Shown: one piece after another, positions 28,424 through 36,689 of the stretch | Position numbering within the stretch: the first letter of the stretch is position 1 | Layout of the letters: every line of letters starts with the position of its first letter | Assembly: GCA_006438735.1 (NCBI GenBank) | Contig: RCZF01000001.1 | Span: forward strand, 1,488,001 to 1,552,000 | Direction: 5' to 3' | From: Sphingomonas koreensis | GTDB lineage: Bacteria > Pseudomonadota > Alphaproteobacteria > Sphingomonadales > Sphingomonadaceae | DNA length: 64,000 nucleotides | Notes under the pieces: model-generated | What the model was told of the DNA's origin: nothing | Databases searched by the model: none | What the model saw: the letters and a program-made list of their open reading frames with translations, nothing else | Program-made: the position numbers and the translations under genes

Positions 28424-30088
28424 TCAGTCGGCGGCGTGCCTCGCCGGCTGGGGCCGCTTGGCCGGTTGATGCGCCGCGGCGTGCGGCTTGGCGGCGGCGG
28501 GCTGGCGCGGTGGCGCGGCCGGGCGCGCCCTGGCCGGCTGCGCCGCCCGGACGGGCTTGGCGACCCGCGCCGGTTGCGACGCTCTGACGTGCTCCGCTCG
28601 TTGCGGGCGCGCGGCCGCTGCGTGCGCCTTCGCCTGGGCGGCTTGCGCGCGGGCCTGCGTCTGCTGCGCCTTCACCGCGGTGGCGCGCTGCGTCTTGGCG
28701 GCCGCTTGCTCGCGTGCCCGCGCCTGCGTCTGCTGGGCCTGCGCCTTGGCGGCGGTTGCTCGCGCGGCCTTGGCCTGCGCCTCGGCATGCGCGCGCTGCT
28801 GGCTCTGCTGCGCGCGTGCCTTGGCCGCATCGGCGGCGTGCGCCTTGGCCTGTTGCTGCGCCGCCTTCTGCTTCAGCCGCGCCGCATCGGCGCGGGCGCG
28901 CTGCTGCTGATGCGCGGCTTGCGGCTGCTGCGCGTGCTGGCGCGGATCGGCCTGCTGATGCTGGCGATCCTGCTGCGCCTGCTGTTGACGCTGCTGCTGT
29001 TGGCGTTGCTGCTGCTGGGCGTTTTGCTGCGCGCGTTGCCGCTGATCGTCCTGGCGCCCGCGCTGCTGATCCTGCTGGCGCTGCTGCGCCTCCCGGCGGC
29101 GCTGGTCCTGTTGGCGCTGGTCCTGTTGGCGCTGATCCTGCTGACGTGCCTGCTGCTGGCGCTGGTCCTGCTGCGCACGCTGGCGCTGCTCAGCCTGCTG
29201 CTGCCGGTCGCGATCCTGCTGATAGAGCCGCGGCGGCGTGCCGCGTTCGCCCTGCGTGCGCCACGCGTCATAACGCTGCGAGGCTTGCTGGCGCTCGCGC
29301 TGCTCGTCGCGCCAATGCGCCGCCTGCTGGTCGGCGGCGCGGCGACGGTCGGCGTCCTGCGCGGCGTCGCGTGCACGCGACCGCTCGATCTCGGCGCGGC
29401 GCGAATCCCACTGCGCAGCGGAAACCCCGCGGCGGTTGCCATGCCGCGACGACGCATAGAGCCCGCGCGCCCGCGCATAATAACGCGACGCATCGCCGCG
29501 CCGCCGCGCCGCGTCGGCCGACGACAACTGCCGCCCGCCCGAACCGTAAACCGCGACCAGATTGCCGCCCGAATAGGCATAGCCGTAATCGGCGCCGCGG
29601 ACGTAATAAGGCTGCTGCTGGCCCGGCTCGTAATAATAATAGCGATAGCCGCCGTCGATCGGCTCGGCGAAGGTCTCATAGCCGTCGCCGGTCTGCCACG
29701 CCCACGGCTCGACGCCGTCCGACGAGTCGAAATAATAATCGGGCGGCGCATCGCCAATCACCTGGTTGAGCGCATTGGCGCGGTCGTAATAGGCGTAATC
29801 CCCACCCGCGGCGGGCTGCGCCACCGGGATCGGCGCCGCGGCCGGCAGAGCCGACGCCGCCGGCGCGGTCTGCACCGGCGCGGCCGGCGCGTCGGTCAAC
29901 GGCACTGCCGGCGGCAGCGGCGGCAGCGCGGCGACGTCGCCCGCGCCGGCTTGGCCGTTGGTGAGCTGTGTGGCCTGATCCTGGTTCGCCGCCGGATTGC
30001 ATGCGGATAACGCCAGCGCGACAGCGAACAGGCTCACCACCGGGGCGAGCGCCAGCCGGCCGGAATTTTTCAGGGTCGTCTTGGACAT
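28424..30088 (-). CDS. Lipoprotein with a long Gln/Ala-rich coiled-coil tail
   Basis: A 554-residue protein. It begins with a signal sequence and lipobox (ALALSAC, so lipidation near Cys 30), followed by a Pro/Ala linker. A compact Tyr-rich region (residues 95-185) has DYAYYDRANALNQVIGDAPP, DGGYRYYYYEPGQQQPYYVR and YSGGNLVAVYGSGGRQLS. From about residue 200 it is almost wholly Gln, Ala, Arg and Lys, with short repeated units such as RQQDQ and KAQ, and is strongly helical or disordered. The C-terminus is Pro/Ala/Lys-rich. It would be an outer-membrane-anchored, possibly peptidoglycan- or polyanion-binding protein. No family name is recognised for the tail. Its own terminator follows. Confidence 0.8.
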   Translation of the reverse strand: MSKTTLKNSGRLALAPVVSLFAVALALSACNPAANQDQATQLTNGQAGAGDVAALPPLPPAVPLTDAPAAPVQTAPAASALPAAAPIPVAQPAAGGDYAYYDRANALNQVIGDAPPDYYFDSSDGVEPWAWQTGDGYETFAEPIDGGYRYYYYEPGQQQPYYVRGADYGYAYSGGNLVAVYGSGGRQLSSADAARRRGDASRYYARARGLYASSRHGNRRGVSAAQWDSRRAEIERSRARDAAQDADRRRAADQQAAHWRDEQRERQQASQRYDAWRTQGERGTPPRLYQQDRDRQQQAEQRQRAQQDQRQQQARQQDQRQQDQRQQDQRRREAQQRQQDQQRGRQDDQRQRAQQNAQQQQRQQQQRQQQAQQDRQHQQADPRQHAQQPQAAHQQQRARADAARLKQKAAQQQAKAHAADAAKARAQQSQQRAHAEAQAKAARATAAKAQAQQTQARAREQAAAKTQRATAVKAQQTQARAQAAQAKAHAAAARPQRAEHVRASQPARVAKPVRAAQPARARPAAPPRQPAAAKPHAAAHQPAKRPQPARHAAD

Positions 30089-30203
30089 CGTCACGCCTTT
30101 CGATCGGATCATTGGGTCGAGGCGTAGCTTTCCGGCGATGAACGGTGCGTGGCGCGCCCGTTCATCGTGCGGCAGGCTTGCCATTGTCGGAAAAACCTCG
30201 GCC

Positions 30204-30566
30204 TCAGTGGCGCGCCGCTCCCGTCGCATCGCCGCGATCGACGCCGTCGCCGGCCGCGCCGAAGATCCGATCGAGCGCCGCATTGGCCGCCGCGCCGACC
30301 ACGCCGCCGATCTGCGCCGCCATCCGCGCACCGACTTCCTGGGCGTCGACCGCGCCCTTCATCGCCTCGCCGGTCGCGCCGCGCACCGCGTCCTTCTTGG
30401 CCAACGCCGCGCCAGCGGCGACCAGCCCGGCGGCAAGCAGTTCGCGCCCCAGCGGCGAATTGACCTTGGCGAGCAGCTCGCCGCCCGATTTGCGCACCTG
30501 TTTCGGGATCTTCACGCCGCCGATCGTCTTGGGCAGTTTGGTCGTCTTGCTTCTTTTCTTCGCCAT
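30204..30566 (-). CDS. Small basic hypothetical protein
   Basis: A 120-residue protein that starts MAKKRSKTTKLPKTIGGVKI, with further Lys-rich turns. It then has an Ala/Gly-rich helical part (LAAGLVAAGAALAKKDAVRG, later QIGGVVGAAANAALDRIFG). The lack of a signal peptide and the basic start suggest a cytoplasmic, perhaps nucleic-acid-associated protein. The Ala/Gly helices could also associate with membrane. No family was recognised. It is 115 bases upstream of the lipoprotein gene and likely independent. Confidence 0.6.
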   Translation of the reverse strand: MAKKRSKTTKLPKTIGGVKIPKQVRKSGGELLAKVNSPLGRELLAAGLVAAGAALAKKDAVRGATGEAMKGAVDAQEVGARMAAQIGGVVGAAANAALDRIFGAAGDGVDRGDATGAARH

Positions 30567-30723
30567 GATCCGGCCTCCATCACTGGGTAAGCGCGAAAGA
30601 CGGGCGAGCGGGCGGGCAGTTCCCTTGCCACCGCGCGTCCATTGCCGGTTCATCCGCGTTACACATAATCGCGCGCAACTGCGCCGGAGTCCATAACCCC
30701 CTGTTCGTTGCCAAGGAGTTGTC

Positions 30724-31122
30724 ATGTCCATCCTCGCCCTCGCCCTGACGCTGGCTGCGCCGGAGACGATCAAGGCCGATATCGCCGGCACCTGGCGCAC
30801 GCAGAACGACAAGGCGCTGGTTCATATCGCGCCGTGCGGCGACGCGTGGTGCGGCCGCATCGTCAAGCTGCTCAAGCCGGTGTCGTATCAAAAGAGCCAT
30901 GATCTCAACAATCCCGATCCGGCGCTGCGCGGCCGCCCGATCGTCGGCATCACGATCCTGACCGGCTTCCACCGCGAGGACGGAGAATGGCGCGGCCAGG
31001 TCTATGATCCGGTCCACGGCAAAAACTATCGCTCGACGCTGGCGACCGACGGCGACGTGCTCCGTGTCAAAGGCTGCATCTCGTTCTTCTGCAAAACCCA
31101 GGTCTGGCCGCGCGCGGGGTAA
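30724..31122 (+). CDS. DUF2147 protein, exported
   Basis: A 132-residue protein with a short hydrophobic start (MSILALALTLAAPETI) and a DUF2147 domain. The domain is shown by IAGTWRTQNDKALVHIAPCG, AWCGRIVKL, GEWRGQVYDPVHGKNYRSTL and RVKGCISFFCKTQVW, including the paired Cys residues. The family has a lipocalin-like beta barrel and is periplasmic; its function is unknown. AAGGAG precedes ATG 30724. A GC-rich hairpin (GGCGACGG-GCGG-CCGTCGCC, 31163-31182) lies between it and uvrA, without a T-run. Confidence 0.87.
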   Translation: MSILALALTLAAPETIKADIAGTWRTQNDKALVHIAPCGDAWCGRIVKLLKPVSYQKSHDLNNPDPALRGRPIVGITILTGFHREDGEWRGQVYDPVHGKNYRSTLATDGDVLRVKGCISFFCKTQVWPRAG

Positions 31123-31275
31123 GCCGCAAATCGGCCCAATAATCAGACCTGCGTCGTTGCCCGGCGACGGGCGGCCGTCGCCCGCCGCTTGCCTCGTACG
31201 GCTCGGCTTCCCACCTGAAGGACGCATCGTTCGGGATCTTGCCGATTCCGAACAAATATGGAACAAACTCCACCC

Positions 31276-34260
31276 ATGGCTCTGACCCAAATCTCCGTCC
31301 GCGGCGCGCGCGAGCATAATCTCAAGAACGTCTCGATCGATATCCCGCGCGATACGCTGACGGTGATCACCGGGCTGTCGGGCTCGGGCAAATCGAGCCT
31401 CGCGTTCGACACCATTTATGCCGAGGGGCAGCGGCGCTACGTCGAATCGCTGTCGGCCTATGCGCGCCAGTTCCTCGAGCTGATGCAGAAGCCCGATGTC
31501 GATCATATCGACGGCCTCTCTCCCGCCATCTCGATCGAGCAGAAGACCACCAGCCGCAACCCGCGCTCGACCGTCGCGACCGTCACCGAGATCTACGATT
31601 ACATGCGGCTGTTATGGGCGCGCGTCGGCATTCCCTATTCGCCCGCCACCGGCCTGCCGATCAGCGCGCAGACCGTCAGCCAGATGGTCGACCGCGTGCT
31701 GACCCTGCCCGAGGGCACACGCGCCTACCTCCTCGCCCCCGTCGTCCGCGGCCGCAAGGGCGAGTATCGCAAGGAACTCGCCGAGTGGCAGAAGGCCGGC
31801 TTCACCCGCGTCCGCATCGACGGCGAGCTCTACGAAATCGAGGACGCGCCCGCGCTCGACAAGAAGTACAAGCACGACATCGAGGTGGTGGTCGATCGCC
31901 TCGTCGTCGGCGACGGCATCGCCACGCGGCTGGCCGACAGCTTCGAGACCGCGCTCAAGCTCGCCGATGGTCTCGCCTATGTCGATCTGGCCGATACGAC
32001 CGTCCAGGCGGCCACCACCGTTCGCCCTGAGCCTGTCGAAGGGCGTGGGGAGCCACGTGCTTCGACAAGCTCAGCACGAACGGAGGAAGGGGCCACCCTC
32101 GGTGGGAACATGAAAGGCGCCGGCATCCCCGACAACCGCATCGTCTTCTCCGAACGCTTCGCCTGCCCAGTCTCGGGCTTCACCATCGCCGAGATCGAGC
32201 CCCGCCTGTTCAGCTTCAACGCCCCGCAAGGCGCCTGCCCCGCGTGCGACGGCCTTGGCGAGAAGATGCTTTTCGACGAGGATCTCGTCGTTCCCAACCA
32301 CGATCTGTCGATCAAGAAGGGCGCCGTCGTCCCCTGGGCCAAGTCCAACCCGCCCAGCCCCTATTACATGCAGGTCCTGGGTTCCCTCGCCCGCGAGTTC
32401 GACTTCAGCCTCGAAACCCCGTGGAAAGACCTCCCCGAGGACGTCCGCAACACCATCCTCCACGGCACCCGCGGCAAGCCCGTGACCCTCCGCTTCATCG
32501 ACGGCCGCAAGTCCTACGACGTCAAAAAGCCCTTCGAAGGCGTCATCGGCAACCTCAACCGCCGCCTCCTGCAAACCGAATCCGCCTGGATGCGCGAGGA
32601 GCTCTCCAAATACCAGGCCGCGCAGCCGTGCGAAACCTGCCACGGCGCCCGCCTCAAGCCCGAGGCGCTGGCGGTCAAGGTGGCGATGCGCGACATCTCC
32701 AGCGTCACCAAGCTCTCCGTCGTCGACGCGCTCGCCTTCTTCCAGGCGCTCCCCGCCGATCTCACGCCGCAGCAGAACGAGATCGCCGAGCGCATCCTCA
32801 AGGAAATCCTCGAGCGCATCGGCTTCCTCAACAATGTCGGCTTGGATTACCTCAACCTCGATCGCACCTCGGGCACCCTCTCCGGCGGCGAATCGCAGCG
32901 CATCCGCCTCGCCAGCCAGATCGGCAGCGGCCTCTCGGGCGTGCTCTACGTCCTCGACGAGCCCTCGATCGGCCTGCATCAGCGCGACAACGACATGCTC
33001 CTAGCCACGCTCCGCCGCCTGCGCGATCTCGGCAACACCGTCATCGTCGTCGAGCATGACGAGGACGCGATCCGCTCGGCCGATTACGTCATCGACATGG
33101 GGCCGGGCGCCGGCGTCCACGGCGGCGACATCGTCGCGCACGGCACATTGAAGCAGCTCCTGAAGGCCAAGGGCAGCGTCACCGCCGATTACTTGAACGG
33201 CACCCGCGAAGTCCCCGTCCCCGCCACCCGGTCGAAGGGCAACGGCAAGAAACTCACCGTCCACGGCGCCACCGCCAACAATCTCAACAACGTCACCGCC
33301 AGCATCCCGCTCGGCACGTTCACCTGCGTCACCGGCGTATCGGGCTCGGGCAAGTCGTCGCTCACCATCGACACGCTCTACGCCTCGGCCGCGAGGCAGT
33401 TGAACGGCGCCCGCATCCTCGCCGGCAAGCATGACAAGATCACCGGCCTGCAATATCTCGACAAGGTGATCGACATCGATCAGTCGCCGATCGGCCGCAC
33501 CCCGCGCTCGAACCCGGCGACCTACACCGGCGCCTTCACCAACATCCGCGATTGGTTCGCCGGCCTCCCCGAAAGCCAGGCGCGCGGCTACAAGCCCGGC
33601 CGCTTCAGCTTCAACGTCAAGGGCGGCCGGTGCGAGGCGTGCCAGGGTGACGGCGTGCTCAAGATCGAGATGCACTTCCTGCCCGACGTCTATGTCCAGT
33701 GCGACGTCTGCCACGGCGCGCGCTACAATCGCGAGACGCTGGAGGTGAAGTTCAAGGGCCGCTCGATCGCCGACGTACTCGACATGACGGTCGAGGACGC
33801 CGCCGAGTTCTTCAAGGCCGTCCCCCCGATCCGCGACAAGATGGCGATGCTGACCGAGGTCGGCCTCGGCTACGTCAAGGTCGGCCAGCAGGCGACGACG
33901 CTGTCGGGCGGCGAGGCGCAGCGCGTCAAGCTCGCCAAGGAACTCAGCCGCCGCGCCACCGGCAACACACTCTACATCCTCGACGAGCCGACCACCGGCC
34001 TGCATTTCGAGGACGTGAGGAAGCTGCTGGAAGTGCTCCACGCGCTGGTCGAGCAGGGCAATACGGTCGTCGTCATTGAACATAACTTGGACGTGATCAA
34101 AACAGCCGATTGGGTGATCGACCTAGGCCCAGAGGGGGGCGTCAAAGGCGGCGAGATCGTCGCTGTCGGCACCCCGGAAGATGTCGCCAATGAACCGCGC
34201 TCGTTCACCGGCAAATATCTCCAGCCGCTTTTGACGCGCACCGCCGAAGCGGCTGAATGA
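31276..34260 (+). CDS. uvrA: Excinuclease ABC subunit UvrA with an in-frame repeat insertion
   Basis: A 994-residue UvrA, the damage-recognition ATPase of nucleotide excision repair. It has two ABC modules: Walker A GLSGSGKS (near residue 31) and GVSGSGKSS (near 690), and signatures [12 protein letters not shown] and [12 protein letters not shown]. Zinc-binding Cys pairs are at [14 protein letters not shown] and CEACQGDG...CDVCHGAR. About 25 residues near positions 245-272 ([20 protein letters not shown]) are the translation of a palindromic DNA repeat inserted in frame just before the zinc-finger/insertion domain; the rest is intact. ATG 31258 would add six residues. A divergent second copy of the C-terminal tail follows the stop. 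Confidence 0.95.
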   Translation: MALTQISVRGAREHNLKNVSIDIPRDTLTVITGLSGSGKSSLAFDTIYAEGQRRYVESLSAYARQFLELMQKPDVDHIDGLSPAISIEQKTTSRNPRSTVATVTEIYDYMRLLWARVGIPYSPATGLPISAQTVSQMVDRVLTLPEGTRAYLLAPVVRGRKGEYRKELAEWQKAGFTRVRIDGELYEIEDAPALDKKYKHDIEVVVDRLVVGDGIATRLADSFETALKLADGLAYVDLADTTVQAATTVRPEPVEGRGEPRASTSSARTEEGATLGGNMKGAGIPDNRIVFSERFACPVSGFTIAEIEPRLFSFNAPQGACPACDGLGEKMLFDEDLVVPNHDLSIKKGAVVPWAKSNPPSPYYMQVLGSLAREFDFSLETPWKDLPEDVRNTILHGTRGKPVTLRFIDGRKSYDVKKPFEGVIGNLNRRLLQTESAWMREELSKYQAAQPCETCHGARLKPEALAVKVAMRDISSVTKLSVVDALAFFQALPADLTPQQNEIAERILKEILERIGFLNNVGLDYLNLDRTSGTLSGGESQRIRLASQIGSGLSGVLYVLDEPSIGLHQRDNDMLLATLRRLRDLGNTVIVVEHDEDAIRSADYVIDMGPGAGVHGGDIVAHGTLKQLLKAKGSVTADYLNGTREVPVPATRSKGNGKKLTVHGATANNLNNVTASIPLGTFTCVTGVSGSGKSSLTIDTLYASAARQLNGARILAGKHDKITGLQYLDKVIDIDQSPIGRTPRSNPATYTGAFTNIRDWFAGLPESQARGYKPGRFSFNVKGGRCEACQGDGVLKIEMHFLPDVYVQCDVCHGARYNRETLEVKFKGRSIADVLDMTVEDAAEFFKAVPPIRDKMAMLTEVGLGYVKVGQQATTLSGGEAQRVKLAKELSRRATGNTLYILDEPTTGLHFEDVRKLLEVLHALVEQGNTVVVIEHNLDVIKTADWVIDLGPEGGVKGGEIVAVGTPEDVANEPRSFTGKYLQPLLTRTAEAAE
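32018..32083. repeat. Palindromic repeat inserted in frame in uvrA
   Basis: The sequence CCGTTCGCCCTGAGCCTGTCG, through to CTTCGACAAGCTCAGCACGAACGG, has complementary arms. It encodes RPEPVEG...ASTSSARTE, a peptide that this repeat family yields when it sits in coding DNA. A half copy (GCCCTGAGCTTGTCGAAGGG) lies at 34347-34366, just downstream of uvrA. Confidence 0.8.
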
Positions 34261-34286
34261 CGGCGACGCAGTGGTGGTGCCCGCAG

Positions 34287-34366
34287 GGCGGACAGTCCGG
34301 GGGACTGTCCGATCGAGCACATGCGAAGCACGATGTGATCAAGCCTGCCCTGAGCTTGTCGAAGGG
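34287..34366. repeat. Hairpin and half palindromic repeat after uvrA
   Basis: A perfect inverted repeat GGACAGTCC-GGG-GGACTGTCC (34290-34310) stands 30 bases after the uvrA stop. No T-run follows, so Rho-independent termination is doubtful. At 34347-34366 lies GCCCTGAGCTTGTCGAAGGG, one arm of the repeat found inside uvrA. It marks the left edge of the duplicated uvrA tail. Confidence 0.6.
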
Positions 34367-34561
34367 ACGGCGGACTGGGTGATCGACCTCGGGCCGGAGG
34401 GCGGCGTCAAGGGCGGGGAGATTGTCGCGGTGGGGACGCCGGAGGACGTGGCGTGCGAGCCGCGGAGTTTTACCGGGCGGTATTTGGCGCCGTTGTTGGG
34501 GATGGGGGACAAGAACGCAGCGGGTGTGGATGCCGAGGGGGAGCGGGTTGCGGCGGAGTGA
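34367..34561 (+). pseudogene. Divergent duplicate of the uvrA 3' end
   Basis: This stretch encodes [20 protein letters not shown] and [20 protein letters not shown], followed by a different ending, [25 protein letters not shown]. The UvrA protein ends with the same segment ([36 protein letters not shown]). The protein is nearly identical but the codons differ widely: here GGG, GTG, TTG and TTT are common, while uvrA itself prefers C-ending codons. It is not a recent tandem duplication. It looks like the tail of another lineage's uvrA, left after recombination. It has no start of its own and is not expected to be functional. Confidence 0.75.
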
Positions 34562-34563
34562 GA

Positions 34564-35613
34564 TCAGTCTTCGTAAGGAATCTCATCGGTAGGTGCGACA
34601 CTCGACACCTCTGATTGGATCGTCATGTGCATATTAATTCGTGCTTGCGCTGCGACTTGGCGGCTGGTGACGCCGGCTCCCCTGTCATTTGTAATTGCGA
34701 TCGTCTGTTTCCCCCAGCAATCCGGACTTGGGCCAAAGCAATCGTGATGCTGTGCGTCCCAAGCCATCTCCGAAAAACCTAAGTCATTGTCTGGGTTTGC
34801 ACGAAATATTTGCCAAGACGTCATCGTAGGCACATCGACACGAGAGGGAATTTCACCGCCGCCGCCACCGCGTTGGCCAGGCCTCGTACTACCCCAATCA
34901 CCGTAGGTAATATCTGCCTTTTGAAACCTTTGGCGCGCAGCAGAAAACAATCGCCTCTCTGTGCCCTCCTCTTCGGCGTTTCCAACTATATGAGAAAAGC
35001 TGTCCGGAAAGCTGCTCGACATAATAACCAACTCGGCGTCGGGAAGGGCTTCATGGACCCGCGTCATCACGGGAAGCGCCCAAGCCTCAAGCTCAAGATA
35101 GTTCCTCGACCACCCGGCATCGATCACAATCACCGTATCGTGAGGTAACGGCGGTAATCTTAAAATCATATCAGATAACGGGATCGTGCTGCCGCGGCGC
35201 TGGTGAATAATAAGACCACGATCCAATCGTTCCGCGTTTCCTATTTGAAGCAGAAGCGTGTCAGCCGATGTCGTCGGAATGAGCACCGGAACGGCGTCAT
35301 CGATTTGCTCTATCAAATTGTAGTAGCGACCGAACCCGCGGCGCTCTTCAAAAAGCAGGTCAAATTCCGCTTGAGCCGGCTTAGCGTTTGCGTGTCGGAA
35401 GCGATCAGAATCCAAAGCGAACCCAAAGGGATGGCCGCTTGCCGCGTCGCGCACTCGATCAATCGTGAGTTGGAGGTGGTTGGCTCTTGGCCACGGCCTT
35501 ACGTTAAAAATGGGAAAAGTTTGCGCCTTCACATCGGGAAAAAGCGCTCGGTAAGCCCCAATCTCGGCGACGCCCGTCTTTAGGAGGGGTACATAGGGTC
35601 TTAGCTGAAGCAA
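34564..35613 (-). CDS. Beta-family protein (PF14350-like), accessory
   Basis: A 349-residue cytoplasmic protein, MLQLRPYVPLLKTGVAEIGA and then a long alpha/beta-type sequence with DTVIVIDAGWSRNYLE, ELVIMSSSFPDSFS, a Gly-rich loop (GQRGGGGGEIP) and YGDWGSTRPG. The start and overall layout recall the phage-associated beta protein family (PF14350), which has no known activity; the assignment is by resemblance and moderate. It is the third gene of a minus-strand cassette, five bases after the ImmA/IrrE gene. Base composition is AT-richer than the neighbours, which suggests acquisition. A toxin, effector or defence role is possible but unproven. Confidence 0.6.
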   Translation of the reverse strand: MLQLRPYVPLLKTGVAEIGAYRALFPDVKAQTFPIFNVRPWPRANHLQLTIDRVRDAASGHPFGFALDSDRFRHANAKPAQAEFDLLFEERRGFGRYYNLIEQIDDAVPVLIPTTSADTLLLQIGNAERLDRGLIIHQRRGSTIPLSDMILRLPPLPHDTVIVIDAGWSRNYLELEAWALPVMTRVHEALPDAELVIMSSSFPDSFSHIVGNAEEEGTERRLFSAARQRFQKADITYGDWGSTRPGQRGGGGGEIPSRVDVPTMTSWQIFRANPDNDLGFSEMAWDAQHHDCFGPSPDCWGKQTIAITNDRGAGVTSRQVAAQARINMHMTIQSEVSSVAPTDEIPYED

Positions 35614-35618
35614 TCTGG

Positions 35619-36059
35619 CTACCCGACCCGAATAGCCATCGCCTGTTTGGACACCTCAAAATCTGTCGCTAGGTTATATATTGCATCTTCAGTTATCGGC
35701 TTAGGAAGCTCATTCATAAGGGCGAAAACAGATTCGCTCGGCATCACAATGTCCGCTGCTAACTTATTCGCCTCCGCTTCGATTTTTGACGATAACTTTG
35801 AACGGTACAAAACCGAGTCAACAATACCAGAATTTATTCTATCCCGATGAAGAAGATAATGCGCAATCTCGTGCGCGATGGTGAATCTTTGGCGCTCCTT
35901 CGACTCAAACCGGTTGACTTTAATTACAAATTTATCATCGCCATCAGGCTGTATCAGGCCAGATATGTTCATTGGAAGCGTGGCCAACACTACTCTCAGA
36001 CCAAGCGCTTTTGCCAAAGCGCCAACCTTTACAGGAATCTGACTAGCAAATTCCTGCAA
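35619..36059 (-). CDS. ImmA/IrrE-family metallopeptidase
   Basis: A 146-residue protein with the zinc metalloprotease motif HEIAHYLLH (near residue 63) and the downstream EAEANKLAADIVMPS that supplies the third zinc ligand. Both are diagnostic of ImmA/IrrE. Such proteases cleave repressors or act as sensors in mobile elements and defence systems. The start used is a TTG at 36059 with AGGG close by. The frame is open further upstream (SFSHRISPEEQGI), so a longer start, for instance a CTG overlapping the previous gene's end, is possible. No helix-turn-helix repressor gene accompanies it, unlike many ImmA modules. Confidence 0.85.
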   Translation of the reverse strand: MQEFASQIPVKVGALAKALGLRVVLATLPMNISGLIQPDGDDKFVIKVNRFESKERQRFTIAHEIAHYLLHRDRINSGIVDSVLYRSKLSSKIEAEANKLAADIVMPSESVFALMNELPKPITEDAIYNLATDFEVSKQAMAIRVG

Positions 36060-36102
36060 TATGCCCTGTTCCTCCGGACTTATCCTGTGGCTGAAACTGA
36101 AG

Positions 36103-36477
36103 CTAGTCAGTGTACGGTCCCTCTTCCTTGTCGGGCGCCTTCAACCCTTCGATACCGCTATACGCGATGTCGGCAAAGAATTCCTCCAATTCCTCTCTAA
36201 GCGGCCCGCCCTTCTCAAGTTGCTTGCCAAAATATTCAACCGAATGAGAGCGAAGCTTACTCTCTAGGGTTGTCCAACCTATTACTCCCGCCGCTGCGAC
36301 AAACAGGCCTAAGACGGTGATCATGAGCCCGAGCGCGGTCAGCGTAATCGAGATGAAGTCTGTGTATGTAATGTCTTCGGTGAAAGATACGTGCGCGACG
36401 TGCAGGACAATCGTGACGATCGCCGCCACTGCCGCAGACGTGATGCACAAGGCTATAAACTTCAGCATCTTGGCCAT
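36103..36477 (-). CDS. Two-helix membrane protein of an accessory cassette
   Basis: A 124-residue protein with two transmembrane helices, at residues 5-28 (LKFIALCITSAAVAAIVTIV) and 42-68 (FISITLTALGLMITVLGLFV). A cytosolic helical tail (ESKLRSHSVEYFGKQLEKGG, then REELEEFFADIAY) follows. It starts the minus-strand cassette, and its end nearly overlaps the possible upstream start of the ImmA/IrrE gene. No family was recognised. The layout, a small two-helix protein beside a protease and an unknown soluble protein, is seen in defence effectors; this is inference. Confidence 0.7.
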   Translation of the reverse strand: MAKMLKFIALCITSAAVAAIVTIVLHVAHVSFTEDITYTDFISITLTALGLMITVLGLFVAAAGVIGWTTLESKLRSHSVEYFGKQLEKGGPLREELEEFFADIAYSGIEGLKAPDKEEGPYTD

Positions 36478-36517
36478 GCTTAGCCGCTATACGCAGGTTT
36501 CCTACACATCAAGGCCC

Positions 36518-36623
36518 GACGCGGGAGTAAATCCCGCGTCGTCGGTCGGCGCTCGCAGCGCCGCCGGCCGGCCCCGCCTAGTTCGCGCTTTTTTAGCTTC
36601 GCTAAAAAATTTGCCGGCGGGGC
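36518..36623. repeat. Cluster of three hairpins at the edge of the accessory cassette
   Basis: Three stem-loops occur in a row. GACGCGGGA-GTAAA-TCCCGCGTC (36518-36540) is perfect. GGCGCT-CGC-AGCGCC lies at 36549-36563. A nested one has outer arms GCCCCGCC (36571-36578) / GGCGGGGC (36616-36623) around TTTTTTAGC-TTC-GCTAAAAAA (36589-36609). The last has the A/T tract expected of a bidirectional terminator. They separate the cassette from the plus-strand genes. Confidence 0.6.
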
Positions 36624-36689
36624 TTTCCTACAGCGCCCATTCCTGCATATAGAGATGGTCCTGTTTTGTTCTCATGGGGAGGGAACGTC

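Noticed and set aside
28920..29220. Tandem-like CTGCTGGCG units considered as a CRISPR or minisatellite
   Set aside because: The units are short, imperfect and in frame, with no unique spacers. They are coding repeats for Gln-rich sequence. No CRISPR array was seen in the window.
28331..30010. A 559-codon plus-strand frame rich in Leu opposite the lipoprotein gene, which looks like a membrane protein
   Set aside because: The Leu runs are the complement of Gln codons (CAG/CTG). The lipoprotein frame has a lipobox, a terminator and a globular part.
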